64,000 nt of DNA from the NCBI GenBank assembly GCA_937892955.1, contig CALBKH010000036.1, positions 11,708 to 75,707 on the forward strand, given 5' to 3'. A program made the translations under genes and the position numbers. Position 1 is the first letter of the stretch. Every line of letters starts with the position of its first letter. The notes below the pieces were generated by a model, which had not been told where the DNA came from, searched no databases, and saw only the letters and a program-made list of their open reading frames with translations. Positions 36,468-45,156 of this stretch are shown piece after piece. Source of the stretch: an uncultured Alphaproteobacteria bacterium. Lineage in GTDB: Bacteria > Pseudomonadota > Alphaproteobacteria > Rhizobiales > Ancalomicrobiaceae.

Positions 36468-36845
36468 TCACCAGATCCGTTCGAGCAAGACGGCGTCGAA
36501 CGCGCCGTCCAAGGACAGGAAGCCGCAATGCTCGAGCCGCGCTTGGGCCGCCAGGATGCGATCCCACGGATCGCGGTGATCCCAGTCGAAAGACGCGGCG
36601 AGCTCGGCGTGGAGATCGGTGATGGGAAGCGTCTGCAGGCCGCTCTCGGCGACCGCGGCGCGCAGCTCTTGCGGGCGCAGATCGAGCTTGCCGAGCCGGA
36701 CCTTGTTGTCGATCTCGTAGAACGAGACGGCGCTGACCAGCACGACGTTGGCCTTGTCGGCGATCAGCGACCGGGCCTTCGACGACAGGCGTTCGCTGCC
36801 GATGATCCACCAGTAGAGCGCATGAGTATCGAGCAGCAGCTTCAT
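36468..36845 (-). CDS. PIN-domain toxin (VapC-like)
   Basis: 125 aa. PIN-fold acidic residues are visible: MKLLLDTHALYWW (Asp6), the SAVSFYEIDNKVRLGKL helix with its Glu, and DWDHRDPWDRILAAQA with Asp near residues 95-99. The family are Mg-dependent RNases cutting tRNA or mRNA. The ATG overlaps the antitoxin stop by four bases, the standard TA arrangement. The DTHALYWW form is typical of the PIN subgroup paired with Phd-type antitoxins. Confidence 0.88.
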   Translation of the reverse strand: MKLLLDTHALYWWIIGSERLSSKARSLIADKANVVLVSAVSFYEIDNKVRLGKLDLRPQELRAAVAESGLQTLPITDLHAELAASFDWDHRDPWDRILAAQARLEHCGFLSLDGAFDAVLLERIW

Positions 36846-37135
36846 GTCGACGAGCCGCCGCGAGCGGGGCCACCCTGCCAGATGCCCAGATCGTCGTTGC
36901 CGTCGCCGGCGTCGATCGCCGCTTGTTCGGGATCGGGATGGTCGAAGAGATCGTCGGGCAGGCGGCGTGCCCGCAGGAGTCCGAAGGGACGCTTGCCCTC
37001 GGGGGTCGCCGGGCCGATGCGGGCATAGACCTCGTTGCCGCGCAGGATGACGATCTCCTCGCCCTGATTGGCGCGTTCGAGCACCTCGGCGAAGTTCTTG
37101 CGCGCCTCGCCGATCTTGTAGGTGGTCTGCGGCAT
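36842..37135 (-). CDS. Phd/YefM-type antitoxin of the PIN toxin
   Basis: 97 aa. The N-terminal domain TYKIGEARKNFAEVLERANQGEEIVILRGNEVYARIGP is classic Phd (residues 4-42). The longer C-terminal tail (RARRLPDDLFDHPDPEQ onwards) would wrap the toxin. GGAG precedes the ATG within ten bases. It is expected to autorepress; the 14-bp inverted repeat at 37206-37238 lies 71 bp upstream of its start. Confidence 0.87.
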   Translation of the reverse strand: MPQTTYKIGEARKNFAEVLERANQGEEIVILRGNEVYARIGPATPEGKRPFGLLRARRLPDDLFDHPDPEQAAIDAGDGNDDLGIWQGGPARGGSST

Positions 37136-37205
37136 CGGAGCCTCCGGGGGATGCTGAAAGGGAGGATAGCACCCGGTCGCAGACCTCACAATGCGCTTGT
37201 ACATA

Positions 37206-37238
37206 TCACCATCGATAAGAGGTACTTATCGATGGTGA
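37206..37238. promoter_or_regulatory. 14-bp perfect inverted repeat, likely operator
   Basis: TCACCATCGATAAG and CTTATCGATGGTGA flank the 5-bp spacer AGGTA. It lies between the divergent Phd-PIN operon and the DUF1612 gene. The inner 21 bases recur with one mismatch at 45548-45568, so this is a site for a protein rather than chance. Either the Phd antitoxin or the DUF1612 HTH protein may bind it. Confidence 0.65.
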
Positions 37239-37311
37239 GATCCACCCGCCGTCGCCTGTCCGAGTACCGGAAGCAAATAGCACCTTCACTTCCGTTAACC
37301 GATCGTTCACC

Positions 37312-38412
37312 ATGTCTGCCAGCATGATGAGATCGCTCCCTACCCGCCTCGACGCCCTCCCCTGGCACCGTCTCGCGCCGGCGCTCGCCGCGGCCGAAGA
37401 CGCACTCGCCCGTCTCGACGAGCGCATCGCGCGAAGCCCGATCCGCGACGGCTGGTGCGAACGGAATCGCTTCACCGAAGCCGCGTCGAGCCTCCTCCTC
37501 GACGGCACGCTCGTCCAGCTCGAGGATCTGGTTCTCCACGACGCCGGCCTCGACGCTCGCGCCCCCTCGCCCGAACTGACCCGGGCACACGCCCACCTGC
37601 GCCGCGCCCGTCGCCTGGCCACCCTCCCTCCCGGGGCAACTCTCGACGTCGCCGGTCTGCTCGCTCTCGTCGGCCGCGGCGCACCGAAGTCGGCCGGGGC
37701 GGAGCCCCCTCCCCTCGCCGACGGGGCTGAGAGCGAGGGCGACGACGCTTGGGCCACGACCCTGGGCGAGGTCGATGCCCTCCTCGCCCGCACCGACCGA
37801 CTGCTCGCCCGTGCCACCCTCCCCTCCCCCGATGAGCCGACGGGATGGGTTCGGCCGGCGCGCCCCGACCGCGACGAGCGTCTCGCTCGGTGGGTCGTCG
37901 AGATCGAGGCGATCCGCGATTGGCCGGCGACACTCGCCGCCGCCCGCGCCCTCGTTGCCTGGGAGATCGCCGATCCGCTCCCGGAGGAAGACGGTCTCGG
38001 CCGGCTGCTCGTCGCCGACCTGCTGCGCGCCCGGGGCAAGGTGCGGTCGCATCTGGTGGACGTGGCATCGGGCCTCAGGGCAGTGGCGCCGGAACGGCGC
38101 CGTCACCGTGATCCGCTCGTCCGCCTGCAGGCGGTGCTCGACGGGATGGCGCTCGGCGCCACCCGTGCGCTCGAGGATCACGACCGCCGCCTGACGGCCC
38201 GCGACGCCCTGCTGCGCCGCATCGGCCCGCGACGCACGAGTTCACGTCTGCCGCAACTGGTCGAGTTGGTGATCGCCGCGCCGCTGGTCACCACCGAGAC
38301 CATCGCCGACACCCTCGGCGTTACGCCGCGCGCCGCCTCCGGCATGGTTGCGGAGCTGGGCCTGCGCGAGATCACCGGACGCGGACGGTTCCGCGCCTGG
38401 GCAGTCGGGTGA
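37312..38412 (+). CDS. RHE_PE00001 (DUF1612 / HTH) family plasmid protein
   Basis: 366 aa. The N-terminal part (LPWHRLAPALAAAEDALARLDERIARSPIRDGW; core AEDALARLDERIARSPIR) and FTEAASSLLLDGTLVQLEDLVLHDAGLD are characteristic of the DUF1612 family found on rhizobial repABC plasmids. The C-terminal 60 residues form an HTH: LVTTETIADTLGVTPRAASGMVAELGLREITGRGRFRAW. Function is not established; the HTH suggests DNA binding. The start is supported by position only, as the ribosome-binding site is weak. A long inverted repeat lies 74 bp upstream. It supports the plasmid nature of the window. Confidence 0.82.
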   Translation: MSASMMRSLPTRLDALPWHRLAPALAAAEDALARLDERIARSPIRDGWCERNRFTEAASSLLLDGTLVQLEDLVLHDAGLDARAPSPELTRAHAHLRRARRLATLPPGATLDVAGLLALVGRGAPKSAGAEPPPLADGAESEGDDAWATTLGEVDALLARTDRLLARATLPSPDEPTGWVRPARPDRDERLARWVVEIEAIRDWPATLAAARALVAWEIADPLPEEDGLGRLLVADLLRARGKVRSHLVDVASGLRAVAPERRRHRDPLVRLQAVLDGMALGATRALEDHDRRLTARDALLRRIGPRRTSSRLPQLVELVIAAPLVTTETIADTLGVTPRAASGMVAELGLREITGRGRFRAWAVG

Positions 38413-38415
38413 GGA

Positions 38416-39627
38416 TCATGCACGGCTCTTGACGAAGCGCCTCGTCGCGTCGGTCTTCTCGACCCACGGTGTGACCCAAGGCGAACACCCCATCACCTCG
38501 TAGGAGCGAACCACCTTCCGGGTTTCGAGCCAGGTCGCAGCCGCATTAAAGCGTCGAGGTGACCAGCCATAGCGTTCCGCGATCTCCGCCGACGCCGTCG
38601 GCATCTCCGGGTCGTTCATCAGGTCGGTGGCGAGGCGCAGTGCGTCCTGATCAGGCTTCCATTCTTTGAAGAATCCATCGAATGCCGCATAGAGTTCGCT
38701 CTTCGCCATGACGTTCCCAAAGCTCTCGGAGACGTGGTCGCGCAGCTCGTACAAGGCGTCCTCGATGTCCTCAGCGGAAACGCCGATGCTCGCTGCGAGA
38801 TCGTCGACGTCCTGCTGAAAGTCGCCGAACTCGCCATTGGGGCTTCCTTCGACGAAGCTCTTCGCGACCGCTGTCGCGGTCGGCGAAAAGTCCGTCTTCG
38901 GCAAGGTGGCTGCCGACGGCGCCGGACCTAGCGCCGGCTTGCGAGTAACTTCGTGAATGTCGTTGACCAGGTCCCGCACGCTGCGCTCGAAATCCTCCCC
39001 GATCTCCGGCGACAACATACCCGACAACAGGGGTGGCAGATCGCGGGCCGGAAGCCCGGCGCGCAATGCGATGAACCGGGCCTCCCCCGCGATGCGGCGG
39101 ACGAGACCGGCATCCATCTCCTGCTGGACCCATGGCTTCAGGAGAGCGCTCGGGGTCAGCAGCACGATGAAATGGCTGCAGCGCTCGAGACCCTCGTCGA
39201 TCTTCTGGCGCAGACTGTCGCCGGCGCGGATCTCCCATTCTGCCCACCAGGCGTCGACGCCGCTCGCCGTCAGCTTCCGAGCGACCCGCTCGGCCAGATC
39301 CCGATCTTCGAATGAATAGCTGAGAAAGGCCCTCGGAGGGCCGACACGTTCCATCGGCATCAGTGTCGCCGCCTTTCGTTCGTCGTCACTCATTCGTGCA
39401 GCCACGCACTCCAGAAGTGCCTGCGACCCCTCGACGGAGAGACGCAGATCGTCGAGTTCGTCGCCGAGAACCCGGACCGTCGGAAACTCGCCCGTCTCCG
39501 GATGCCGAATGGCTGCGAAGCGATGATACATTTCGCTCTTCACAGCTTCGCAGGTTGCGCGCATGAGTTCGCGTTCGAAATCACCGGCTCGGAAGGGGCG
39601 CCCGTTGAACGTGATCGAAGATCCCAT
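38416..39627 (-). CDS. TIR-domain protein with C-terminal winged-helix-like region
   Basis: 403 aa from the ATG at 39627 (GGAG ten bases upstream). Residues 1-95 are of unknown fold. Residues 98-200 form a TIR domain: RAFLSYSFEDRDLAERVARKL, WWAEWEIRAGDSLRQKI, CSHFIVLLTPSALLKPWVQQE, where Glu170 matches the catalytic glutamate of bacterial TIR NADases. A linker (about 230-265) leads to a helical stretch and, at 330-403, a winged-helix-like region (ASAEIAERYGWSPRRFNAAATWLE). Such proteins deplete NAD or make cyclic ADP-ribose signals in phage defence. It is solitary, ending four bases from the convergent DUF1612 gene. Defence role is inferred. Confidence 0.8.
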   Translation of the reverse strand: MGSSITFNGRPFRAGDFERELMRATCEAVKSEMYHRFAAIRHPETGEFPTVRVLGDELDDLRLSVEGSQALLECVAARMSDDERKAATLMPMERVGPPRAFLSYSFEDRDLAERVARKLTASGVDAWWAEWEIRAGDSLRQKIDEGLERCSHFIVLLTPSALLKPWVQQEMDAGLVRRIAGEARFIALRAGLPARDLPPLLSGMLSPEIGEDFERSVRDLVNDIHEVTRKPALGPAPSAATLPKTDFSPTATAVAKSFVEGSPNGEFGDFQQDVDDLAASIGVSAEDIEDALYELRDHVSESFGNVMAKSELYAAFDGFFKEWKPDQDALRLATDLMNDPEMPTASAEIAERYGWSPRRFNAAATWLETRKVVRSYEVMGCSPWVTPWVEKTDATRRFVKSRA

Positions 39628-39935
39628 CCCATCGAGTCTCCGCGAAAAGAACATAAGACGAACATTCTTGATTGATAAACCTCGAACCACGGCTCGTCAA
39701 CGGTTCGGTGGCAGCGGGATTTGCTGAGCTCGATCGGTCGCGCTCAAGGGTTTCGAATCTTCGCCAAACCCGCTGGTCCGTAACCTTTCGCCGGCCATCC
39801 ACGACGGTGGGCAGAATGATTTTTGGCTACTTATATATGGTCATGCAGTTCCAATATGGACATATATATGTGGTTTTATGGAATTGAAATATTCACTTAT
39901 ATGTGTGACTGTACCCGGAACTCGGACATGCATGT
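39628..39935. promoter_or_regulatory. AT-rich divergent promoter region with palindrome
   Basis: This gap between the TIR gene and mobile mystery protein A is strikingly AT-rich over 39815-39935. A perfect 12-bp palindrome ACATATATATGT (39860-39871) is flanked by related half-sites CTTATATATGG (near 39829) and CTTATATGTG (near 39896), suggesting a multi-site operator for the Xre-type protein that follows. Confidence 0.55.
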
Positions 39936-40400
39936 ATGAACAGAAATCAGACGACCCTTGCACGCAAGCAGCTCGATAAACGTCTCACTCCGCTGCGCGC
40001 GGCCAAACCCGCCTTGCCACCCCGCGGTTGGCTGCGCGCCATCCGTGAAGCCTTGGGCATGACCGCTCGCCAGCTCGCCGCGCGGATGAAGGTCGCTCCG
40101 TCGCGCATTTCCGCGATCGAGAAAGCCGAGGTTTCCGGAACCACCACGATCAAGACGCTGCGCGAGGCGGCAGCGGCGCTCGACTGCACCTTCGTCTACG
40201 CCTTCGTTCCCAACAAGCCGCTCGAAGAAATCTTGCGTGATCGAGCGGCGCAGAAGGCCGCTCTCGACGTCGCGCGGCTCGATCACACCATGCGCCTCGA
40301 AAACCAGGCGCTCTTGAAGTCGGACCTCGACGACGAACGGCGCCGCGTGGTCGACCTCATCTTGTCGGGCTCATTGCGCGGGCTCTGGGAGGACGACTGA
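39936..40400 (+). CDS. Mobile mystery protein A (Xre-type HTH)
   Basis: 154 aa. Residues about 45-105 are an HTH_3/Xre domain: WLRAIREALGMTARQLAARMKVAPSRISAIEKAEVSGTTTIKTLREAAAAL (core GMTARQLAARMKVAPSRISAIEKAE), then LDCTFVYAFVPNKPLEEIL, the family's conserved follow-on. It is paired with a Fic protein three bases downstream, the standard mobile mystery A/B arrangement on plasmids and islands. It is likely the antitoxin/autorepressor of the pair (inference). Confidence 0.88.
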   Translation: MNRNQTTLARKQLDKRLTPLRAAKPALPPRGWLRAIREALGMTARQLAARMKVAPSRISAIEKAEVSGTTTIKTLREAAAALDCTFVYAFVPNKPLEEILRDRAAQKAALDVARLDHTMRLENQALLKSDLDDERRRVVDLILSGSLRGLWEDD

Positions 40401-40403
40401 ACC

Positions 40404-40994
40404 ATGCCCGACCCATTGTTCCAAGACGACGACGAAGCCAACACGCCTCTCACTCCGGAAGAGCGCGAGCAACTCATCCCCTCCTATATCACCCTGAGAC
40501 ACGAACTGAACGAAGCCGAGCAGGTGAACATCGGCCAAGCCCTACGCTGGGCGACGGCGCGCAAGCGTGACTTGCTCGACCCGGATCTTCTCAACGTTCT
40601 TCATGCACGTATGTTCGGCGATGTCTGGCGCTGGGCCGGGCAGTATCGGACGACGGCCCGCAACATCGGTGTCGACGCCTACCGGATCCCGACGGAGGTG
40701 CGGCAGGCCGCCGACGATGCTCGATACTGGGTCGAACACCAGACCTTTCCGCCCGACGAAATCGCCGTGCGCTTCAGCCATCGACTGGTCGCCATCCATC
40801 CTTTCCCGAACGGCAATGGACGCTTCTCCCGCCTCGTCGGCGATTTGCTCGCTCGCCAGCTCGGGCGGCCACCATTCAGTTGGGGGCGCGCCAACTTGGT
40901 CGACGCCGGAGAAACTCGCGCCCACTACGTCGAAGCCCTCCGAGCGGCCGACGCGTATGACATTCAGCCCCTCCTCCTCTTCGCCCGGTCCTGA
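40404..40994 (+). CDS. Mobile mystery protein B (Fic domain)
   Basis: 196 aa. The Fic core motif is HPFPNGNGRFSRL at residues 132-144, with catalytic His132; the position usually Asp/Glu for Mg binding is Asn136, a form seen in this subfamily. The N-terminal residues 15-50 and the flap around YRTTARNIGVDAYRIPTEVR complete a Fic/DOC fold. Fic proteins transfer AMP or phosphate to targets; activity here is unknown. It follows mobile mystery protein A by three bases and the two probably form a toxin-antitoxin-like module. Confidence 0.88.
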   Translation: MPDPLFQDDDEANTPLTPEEREQLIPSYITLRHELNEAEQVNIGQALRWATARKRDLLDPDLLNVLHARMFGDVWRWAGQYRTTARNIGVDAYRIPTEVRQAADDARYWVEHQTFPPDEIAVRFSHRLVAIHPFPNGNGRFSRLVGDLLARQLGRPPFSWGRANLVDAGETRAHYVEALRAADAYDIQPLLLFARS

Positions 40995-41429
40995 GCGACA
41001 AACGCGACCCACCATCCCACAGCTCCTCCCCAACGGAGAAAACGTTTCCACCTTCGACTTTCGCATCATTGGGCAAATCGGATATCGAGCCTCCCCTCGA
41101 TCGTGACCAGCCGGGTCTCGACGCACCCAGCTTCCGGAACTCAATGTCCCAGCCCTCCCCTACCCTTCGCCGCAAGATCACCGACTACTGCCGCATGCGC
41201 CTCGCGCCCCTCCTGCCTCCACGCGAGGTCGCTTGCCCGTCTCGTTCTGATCGACGACGAAGGCAGGCTTTCCGGCGTCCTTCGCCGCTGATGGCCAACG
41301 AGGCTTTCGACGACCCGGGAAGATGATCGGGCCCGCGCGCGGCGGTTTCTTGCGGACTATACCGCGGCCCGGCCCGAGCGGGTTAATGACACCGGGTGAT
41401 ATCGTGTTCTGATGGATAGGCCGAAATTT
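40995..41429. other. Gene-free stretch between the Fic gene and the subtilase gene
   Basis: 435 bp between convergent genes. Several short ORFs exist on both strands but none has a ribosome-binding site or recognisable protein. No clear terminator was seen for either neighbour. Confidence 0.35.
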
Positions 41430-43958
41430 TTACCCGCCGCGCGGCCGGAGCCTCGTCGCTGTGCGAATGTCTTGGGCCATCGCGTTGCTCGCCTGAAGCC
41501 ACTGGCGCATTTCCTGGAAGACCGGTCTGCTCCCCTCTGGGTCCTCCAGAGTCATAAGAACGGCAAACGGCACGCCTTCGGCAGGGAATTGGGCTTCAGC
41601 GCGAACGAGGCTTGTCACTTCCAGCCGCCATTGCGGTGACGTTCCATTCTCGTCGAACGTTGTTTCATACTGCTTGGCCGGCCACCATTTCAGACCATGG
41701 TCAATCAATGCCTTCTCGGGTATCGCAAGGCTGGTCGACTTCGGCAGGTAGCGGGCCGCAATTTGGTTGGTGAAGCGGACGCTGCCATCGGAGGCCGGCT
41801 CCGCCTGACGCTGCTTGAGCGAGGCTTCGAGATTGACGCGCACGAACTCGGCACCGAAGGCGGGATCGAGCGGGGGCGCATAGACGAGTGTGATCCTGGC
41901 ACGGCCGAAGCAGCGCCCATCCGTCACAAGGCTCTGCGGCCATGTGAACGGAAACCGGAGGATGACCGGCTTCTTCTCGCCGATGCTGAGACGACTCTGG
42001 AACAGCAATGTAATCTGATGGTCGTCCGTTTCCATCATCGTGCTGACGGCCTGCGGTTTGCCAAAACCAACGAATTGACGGCCGATTTCCTTGAGCCCGC
42101 GCTTCGTCAGAGGTGCCGGCACTGCCGTATGGTGCAAGAGCATGGCCCGTAGTGCTTCGACCGACAGACCGCCCTCAGTCGCAGTATCAAGGCCGGCCAG
42201 TGTGCGCGCGACGAGCGGCGCAGCGAAACTGGTACCAACGACGTTCTGCTTTTCGCCCGTGAGTGACAACGACGAGAGTCCTGTCGGCTTTCCCGGGCCA
42301 CTTCCTCCCGTGCCGCCATAGCACGCGACGTCCGGCTTCACGCCAACCTGGAGGCCGGGACCTCGCGTCGTATAGACGGTTGGGGCATCCGCAATCTGAT
42401 CTGTATTCGGCGGATTGAGTGCCCCGACAGCAATCGACCTGACGCTCTCGGCAGGCTTGAAGATCGTATCGGGCGACGTACGCGACGCAAAATAGTTGAT
42501 CACGTCGATCGGCCGCTTCTGCCATGGCGAGCGGGCCTGGGCGGGAGGCAGATTGCCAGCGGAATTGACGAAGATCACCCCATAGGTATCCGCAATCTGA
42601 TCGAGCCGGGACGCATAGATACTGTACCGGTGCCGGTCGACGGGCGAGACCGCATTGATGGAGAGATTGAAGATTCTGACGCCGCGCTCAGTTTTCGCTT
42701 CGGCGACCGCCTGCTCGATCTCCTCCAGGAAATCGGAAAAGCCACGGCGATAGCGCGCCATGAAGGGCCCGCTCGGATAGAGCGGGATATCGTAGAGATG
42801 ACAGCCATTCGCTTCCGGCGCGATGGCGTTGCCGTTGAGGGCTTGGCCGATGGTCAGTAGCCCGGCGACATTCGTCCCATGCACCGCATCATAATCACCT
42901 GGCGAAAGATAATCGAACCGGCCGGCGACCCAATCGTCGAGAACCGGCGCGACGCCGGAGTCGATGACACCCACGATCGGGTAGGTGGACTGGTTCTGAG
43001 GAGCGGGGATGGTGATCGGTCCTGTTGCGGCGACAGCACCGGACATTGAACGATCATCCGTCAGTTCGAGCAGAACAGGCGGAAGGATCGCGCGCACCAG
43101 AGGATGCTTCTGGAGCGCATTCAGGGCGGCTTCGTGCCGCTCGGGATTGCGATCCATGAAAGATAAGCTGATGTCATGGCCGGAATCGCTTCCCGCCACG
43201 CCGGTCCGATTGTCGATCAGGGCTTCGACCGGCTGCGTCGTCAACTGCACTTCCAGGACAGGGGTCCGCCCCAACTCGAAGGCGAGATAGCTGCGCGCAC
43301 CCAACCCCAGCGACAGAAGCAACCGCTCAATCGATCGCCGCAAGGCGATGCGTCCGAGCGGATCATCGGCGATCACTCTTTCGGACGGCGTCTCGAAGAG
43401 CTCCACCTGATAACCGGAGACCACGCGGGGATCGTCGAAAGCGGCGAGGGCCACCGCTGTCGAGAAGGAGCGCTTCTGCTCCGCCGGTGCGATCTCGATC
43501 GTTTCGATTGCCCCCACCTCTGCACGTGCGATGGTCGGTGCCTTGTACGGCTCGTTGTCCACCCGCCGGTGTTTGATTTCGACTGATGCCTCGGCCTGCC
43601 CGATCCGCTGACGCAGCGCCTTCAAATAGATCAGAGGCGCCCGGAAATAGAGCGTTCCGACCGCGTCAGCTCCCACGCATGGGAACTGGTCGGACTTAAA
43701 CAGCCACCAGACGGGCCGATAGGACTTCGCCAGCGCCTCGTTGCGCATTTGGACTTTGAGATAGGCGGCCGGACCGTAGGGGCTCTTGCGAATTTCGTCG
43801 ATGATCCCGTCGATCGTGGCCAAGAGCGAATCCCGGTGTGCGACGAACGCTTTGTCGGCTCCATCGAAGAAGTCCTTGTTCCGCGGAGGCTGCCCGGGGT
43901 CGGGCGCCTGATGGAAGTCGCGGTCGTTCAGGATGATCTGGACGGGATTATTGGGCAT
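41430..43958 (-). CDS. Subtilisin-like (S8 family) serine protease
   Basis: 842 aa, without signal peptide, so probably cytoplasmic. The N-terminal 320 residues are of unknown fold. The S8 catalytic triad is Asp333 (IVGVIDSGVAP), His360 (YDAVHGTNVAG) and Ser577 (VVGTSFAAPLVA), with oxyanion Asn469 (FVNSAGN). About 190 further residues follow the peptidase domain. The ATG lies 11 bases inside the end of the AAA+ ATPase gene, so the two are translationally coupled. AAA+/subtilase pairs recur in bacterial accessory islands and are suspected conflict systems; here the ATPase may present or gate substrates. Function inferred. Confidence 0.85.
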   Translation of the reverse strand: MPNNPVQIILNDRDFHQAPDPGQPPRNKDFFDGADKAFVAHRDSLLATIDGIIDEIRKSPYGPAAYLKVQMRNEALAKSYRPVWWLFKSDQFPCVGADAVGTLYFRAPLIYLKALRQRIGQAEASVEIKHRRVDNEPYKAPTIARAEVGAIETIEIAPAEQKRSFSTAVALAAFDDPRVVSGYQVELFETPSERVIADDPLGRIALRRSIERLLLSLGLGARSYLAFELGRTPVLEVQLTTQPVEALIDNRTGVAGSDSGHDISLSFMDRNPERHEAALNALQKHPLVRAILPPVLLELTDDRSMSGAVAATGPITIPAPQNQSTYPIVGVIDSGVAPVLDDWVAGRFDYLSPGDYDAVHGTNVAGLLTIGQALNGNAIAPEANGCHLYDIPLYPSGPFMARYRRGFSDFLEEIEQAVAEAKTERGVRIFNLSINAVSPVDRHRYSIYASRLDQIADTYGVIFVNSAGNLPPAQARSPWQKRPIDVINYFASRTSPDTIFKPAESVRSIAVGALNPPNTDQIADAPTVYTTRGPGLQVGVKPDVACYGGTGGSGPGKPTGLSSLSLTGEKQNVVGTSFAAPLVARTLAGLDTATEGGLSVEALRAMLLHHTAVPAPLTKRGLKEIGRQFVGFGKPQAVSTMMETDDHQITLLFQSRLSIGEKKPVILRFPFTWPQSLVTDGRCFGRARITLVYAPPLDPAFGAEFVRVNLEASLKQRQAEPASDGSVRFTNQIAARYLPKSTSLAIPEKALIDHGLKWWPAKQYETTFDENGTSPQWRLEVTSLVRAEAQFPAEGVPFAVLMTLEDPEGSRPVFQEMRQWLQASNAMAQDIRTATRLRPRGG

Positions 43959-45156
43959 GCGACGCCTCCAGGAGCTGCAAATGCCGCTTCGCCTTCTTCA
44001 GGTCGCTCACCCGGGACTGAACGTAGCCGGTCGCCTCACCGATTTCGGTTTGCTTGATCGAGAAGGTAGGGTCATTGGCGATCAGGCTCACGAACGCCTC
44101 CTGATCGGCGGCAAGAACCCGGGCGGGAACATGATCCTGCCGCGGCGTGCGGGCCAGGACCGCACTCAATGCACGGAATAATCCCGGACCGTCATGGGAT
44201 TCGCTGCTGAGCGCCAACGTCCGCTTCGCGGCTGTGCAAATGCGCTCGATATCGGCTCCGGTGCGTCCGGCCAGACAATAGGAGAACACCCTCAACGTCG
44301 ATATGGGCGCGTCGATCGGCTGCAGGAAGCGGGCGATCAGACTTTCCCGGGCGCTTTCGTCCGGCTCGCCCAACTGAAGATGCGTCTCGAAACGACGCCA
44401 GACGGCGGGGTCGAGGAGCCGGTCATGGTTCGTGATGGCGATCGTGATGCCGAAGCCGCGCCGTAGATCGAGATTCTGCAGCAGAGTGTTCACCACGCGC
44501 TTGATCTCGCCGATCTCCTGCGGGTCGTCCCGGAGCTTTGCCAATGCGTCAAACTCGTCCAGCAGCAGAACGCTGGCGTAGCGGTTGGCGAAGTCGAAGA
44601 GGTTCGCGATGTTGCGGGCGGTCGTTCCCAGGAATGACGATATCAGACCGTCGATACGTGCCGTGACCAGGGGCAGCCCCAGCCGTGCAGCGATGTAATG
44701 TGCAGTGAGCGTCTTGCCCGAACCGGGTGGCCCGTAAATCAGCAGCGAGCGCGTCGGCGCCACGCCGACCGCCTGCAGCGCGGCCTCGCTAGTCCATTCC
44801 TGCAGCAATCCCTCCACCGACTGCGAAACACCAGCCGGATAGACGGGGGCCCGCCCGTTCCGGCCCGGAAACTCGATCGAGCACAGCCGGGCGCCGGTTT
44901 CCCGGTCGATCGGCGGGTTGATGCCCGGCTCAAGATATTCACCGGCGATCTGGCTGCGCGACATCTCGACCCGGCTGGGAGCCAGATCCTGCGTATCGCG
45001 CGCAGCCGCACGCAATCGCTCCAGAGTGGCAGCCTCTTTCGTGTTGCCCGCCTTCTCGAGGCGTTCGCGAAGGCGGAGCACCTGCGCGTCCAGAGCCTCG
45101 CGGTCTCCGGCTAGGCCGGCCCGAATGATGCTCTGAATGACTGCAAAGTGCTCCAT
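43948..45156 (-). CDS. AAA+ ATPase partnered with the S8 protease
   Basis: 402 aa from the ATG at 45156. A helical N-terminus (1-100) precedes a classical AAA+ core: Walker A GPPGSGKT (142-149), pore-loop-like LISSFLGTT, Walker B SVLLLDEFDAL (195-205), sensor 1 Asn243 (AITNHD) and an arginine finger in AVWRRFE (254-255). After the lid, the C-terminal 80 residues look like an HTH/winged region (AADQEAFVSLIANDPTFSIKQTEIGEATGYVQSRVSDLKKAKRHL). Overlap with the protease gene implies a complex. A TTGACA box at 45216-45221 (minus strand) may belong to its promoter. Confidence 0.87.
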   Translation of the reverse strand: MEHFAVIQSIIRAGLAGDREALDAQVLRLRERLEKAGNTKEAATLERLRAAARDTQDLAPSRVEMSRSQIAGEYLEPGINPPIDRETGARLCSIEFPGRNGRAPVYPAGVSQSVEGLLQEWTSEAALQAVGVAPTRSLLIYGPPGSGKTLTAHYIAARLGLPLVTARIDGLISSFLGTTARNIANLFDFANRYASVLLLDEFDALAKLRDDPQEIGEIKRVVNTLLQNLDLRRGFGITIAITNHDRLLDPAVWRRFETHLQLGEPDESARESLIARFLQPIDAPISTLRVFSYCLAGRTGADIERICTAAKRTLALSSESHDGPGLFRALSAVLARTPRQDHVPARVLAADQEAFVSLIANDPTFSIKQTEIGEATGYVQSRVSDLKKAKRHLQLLEASHAQ

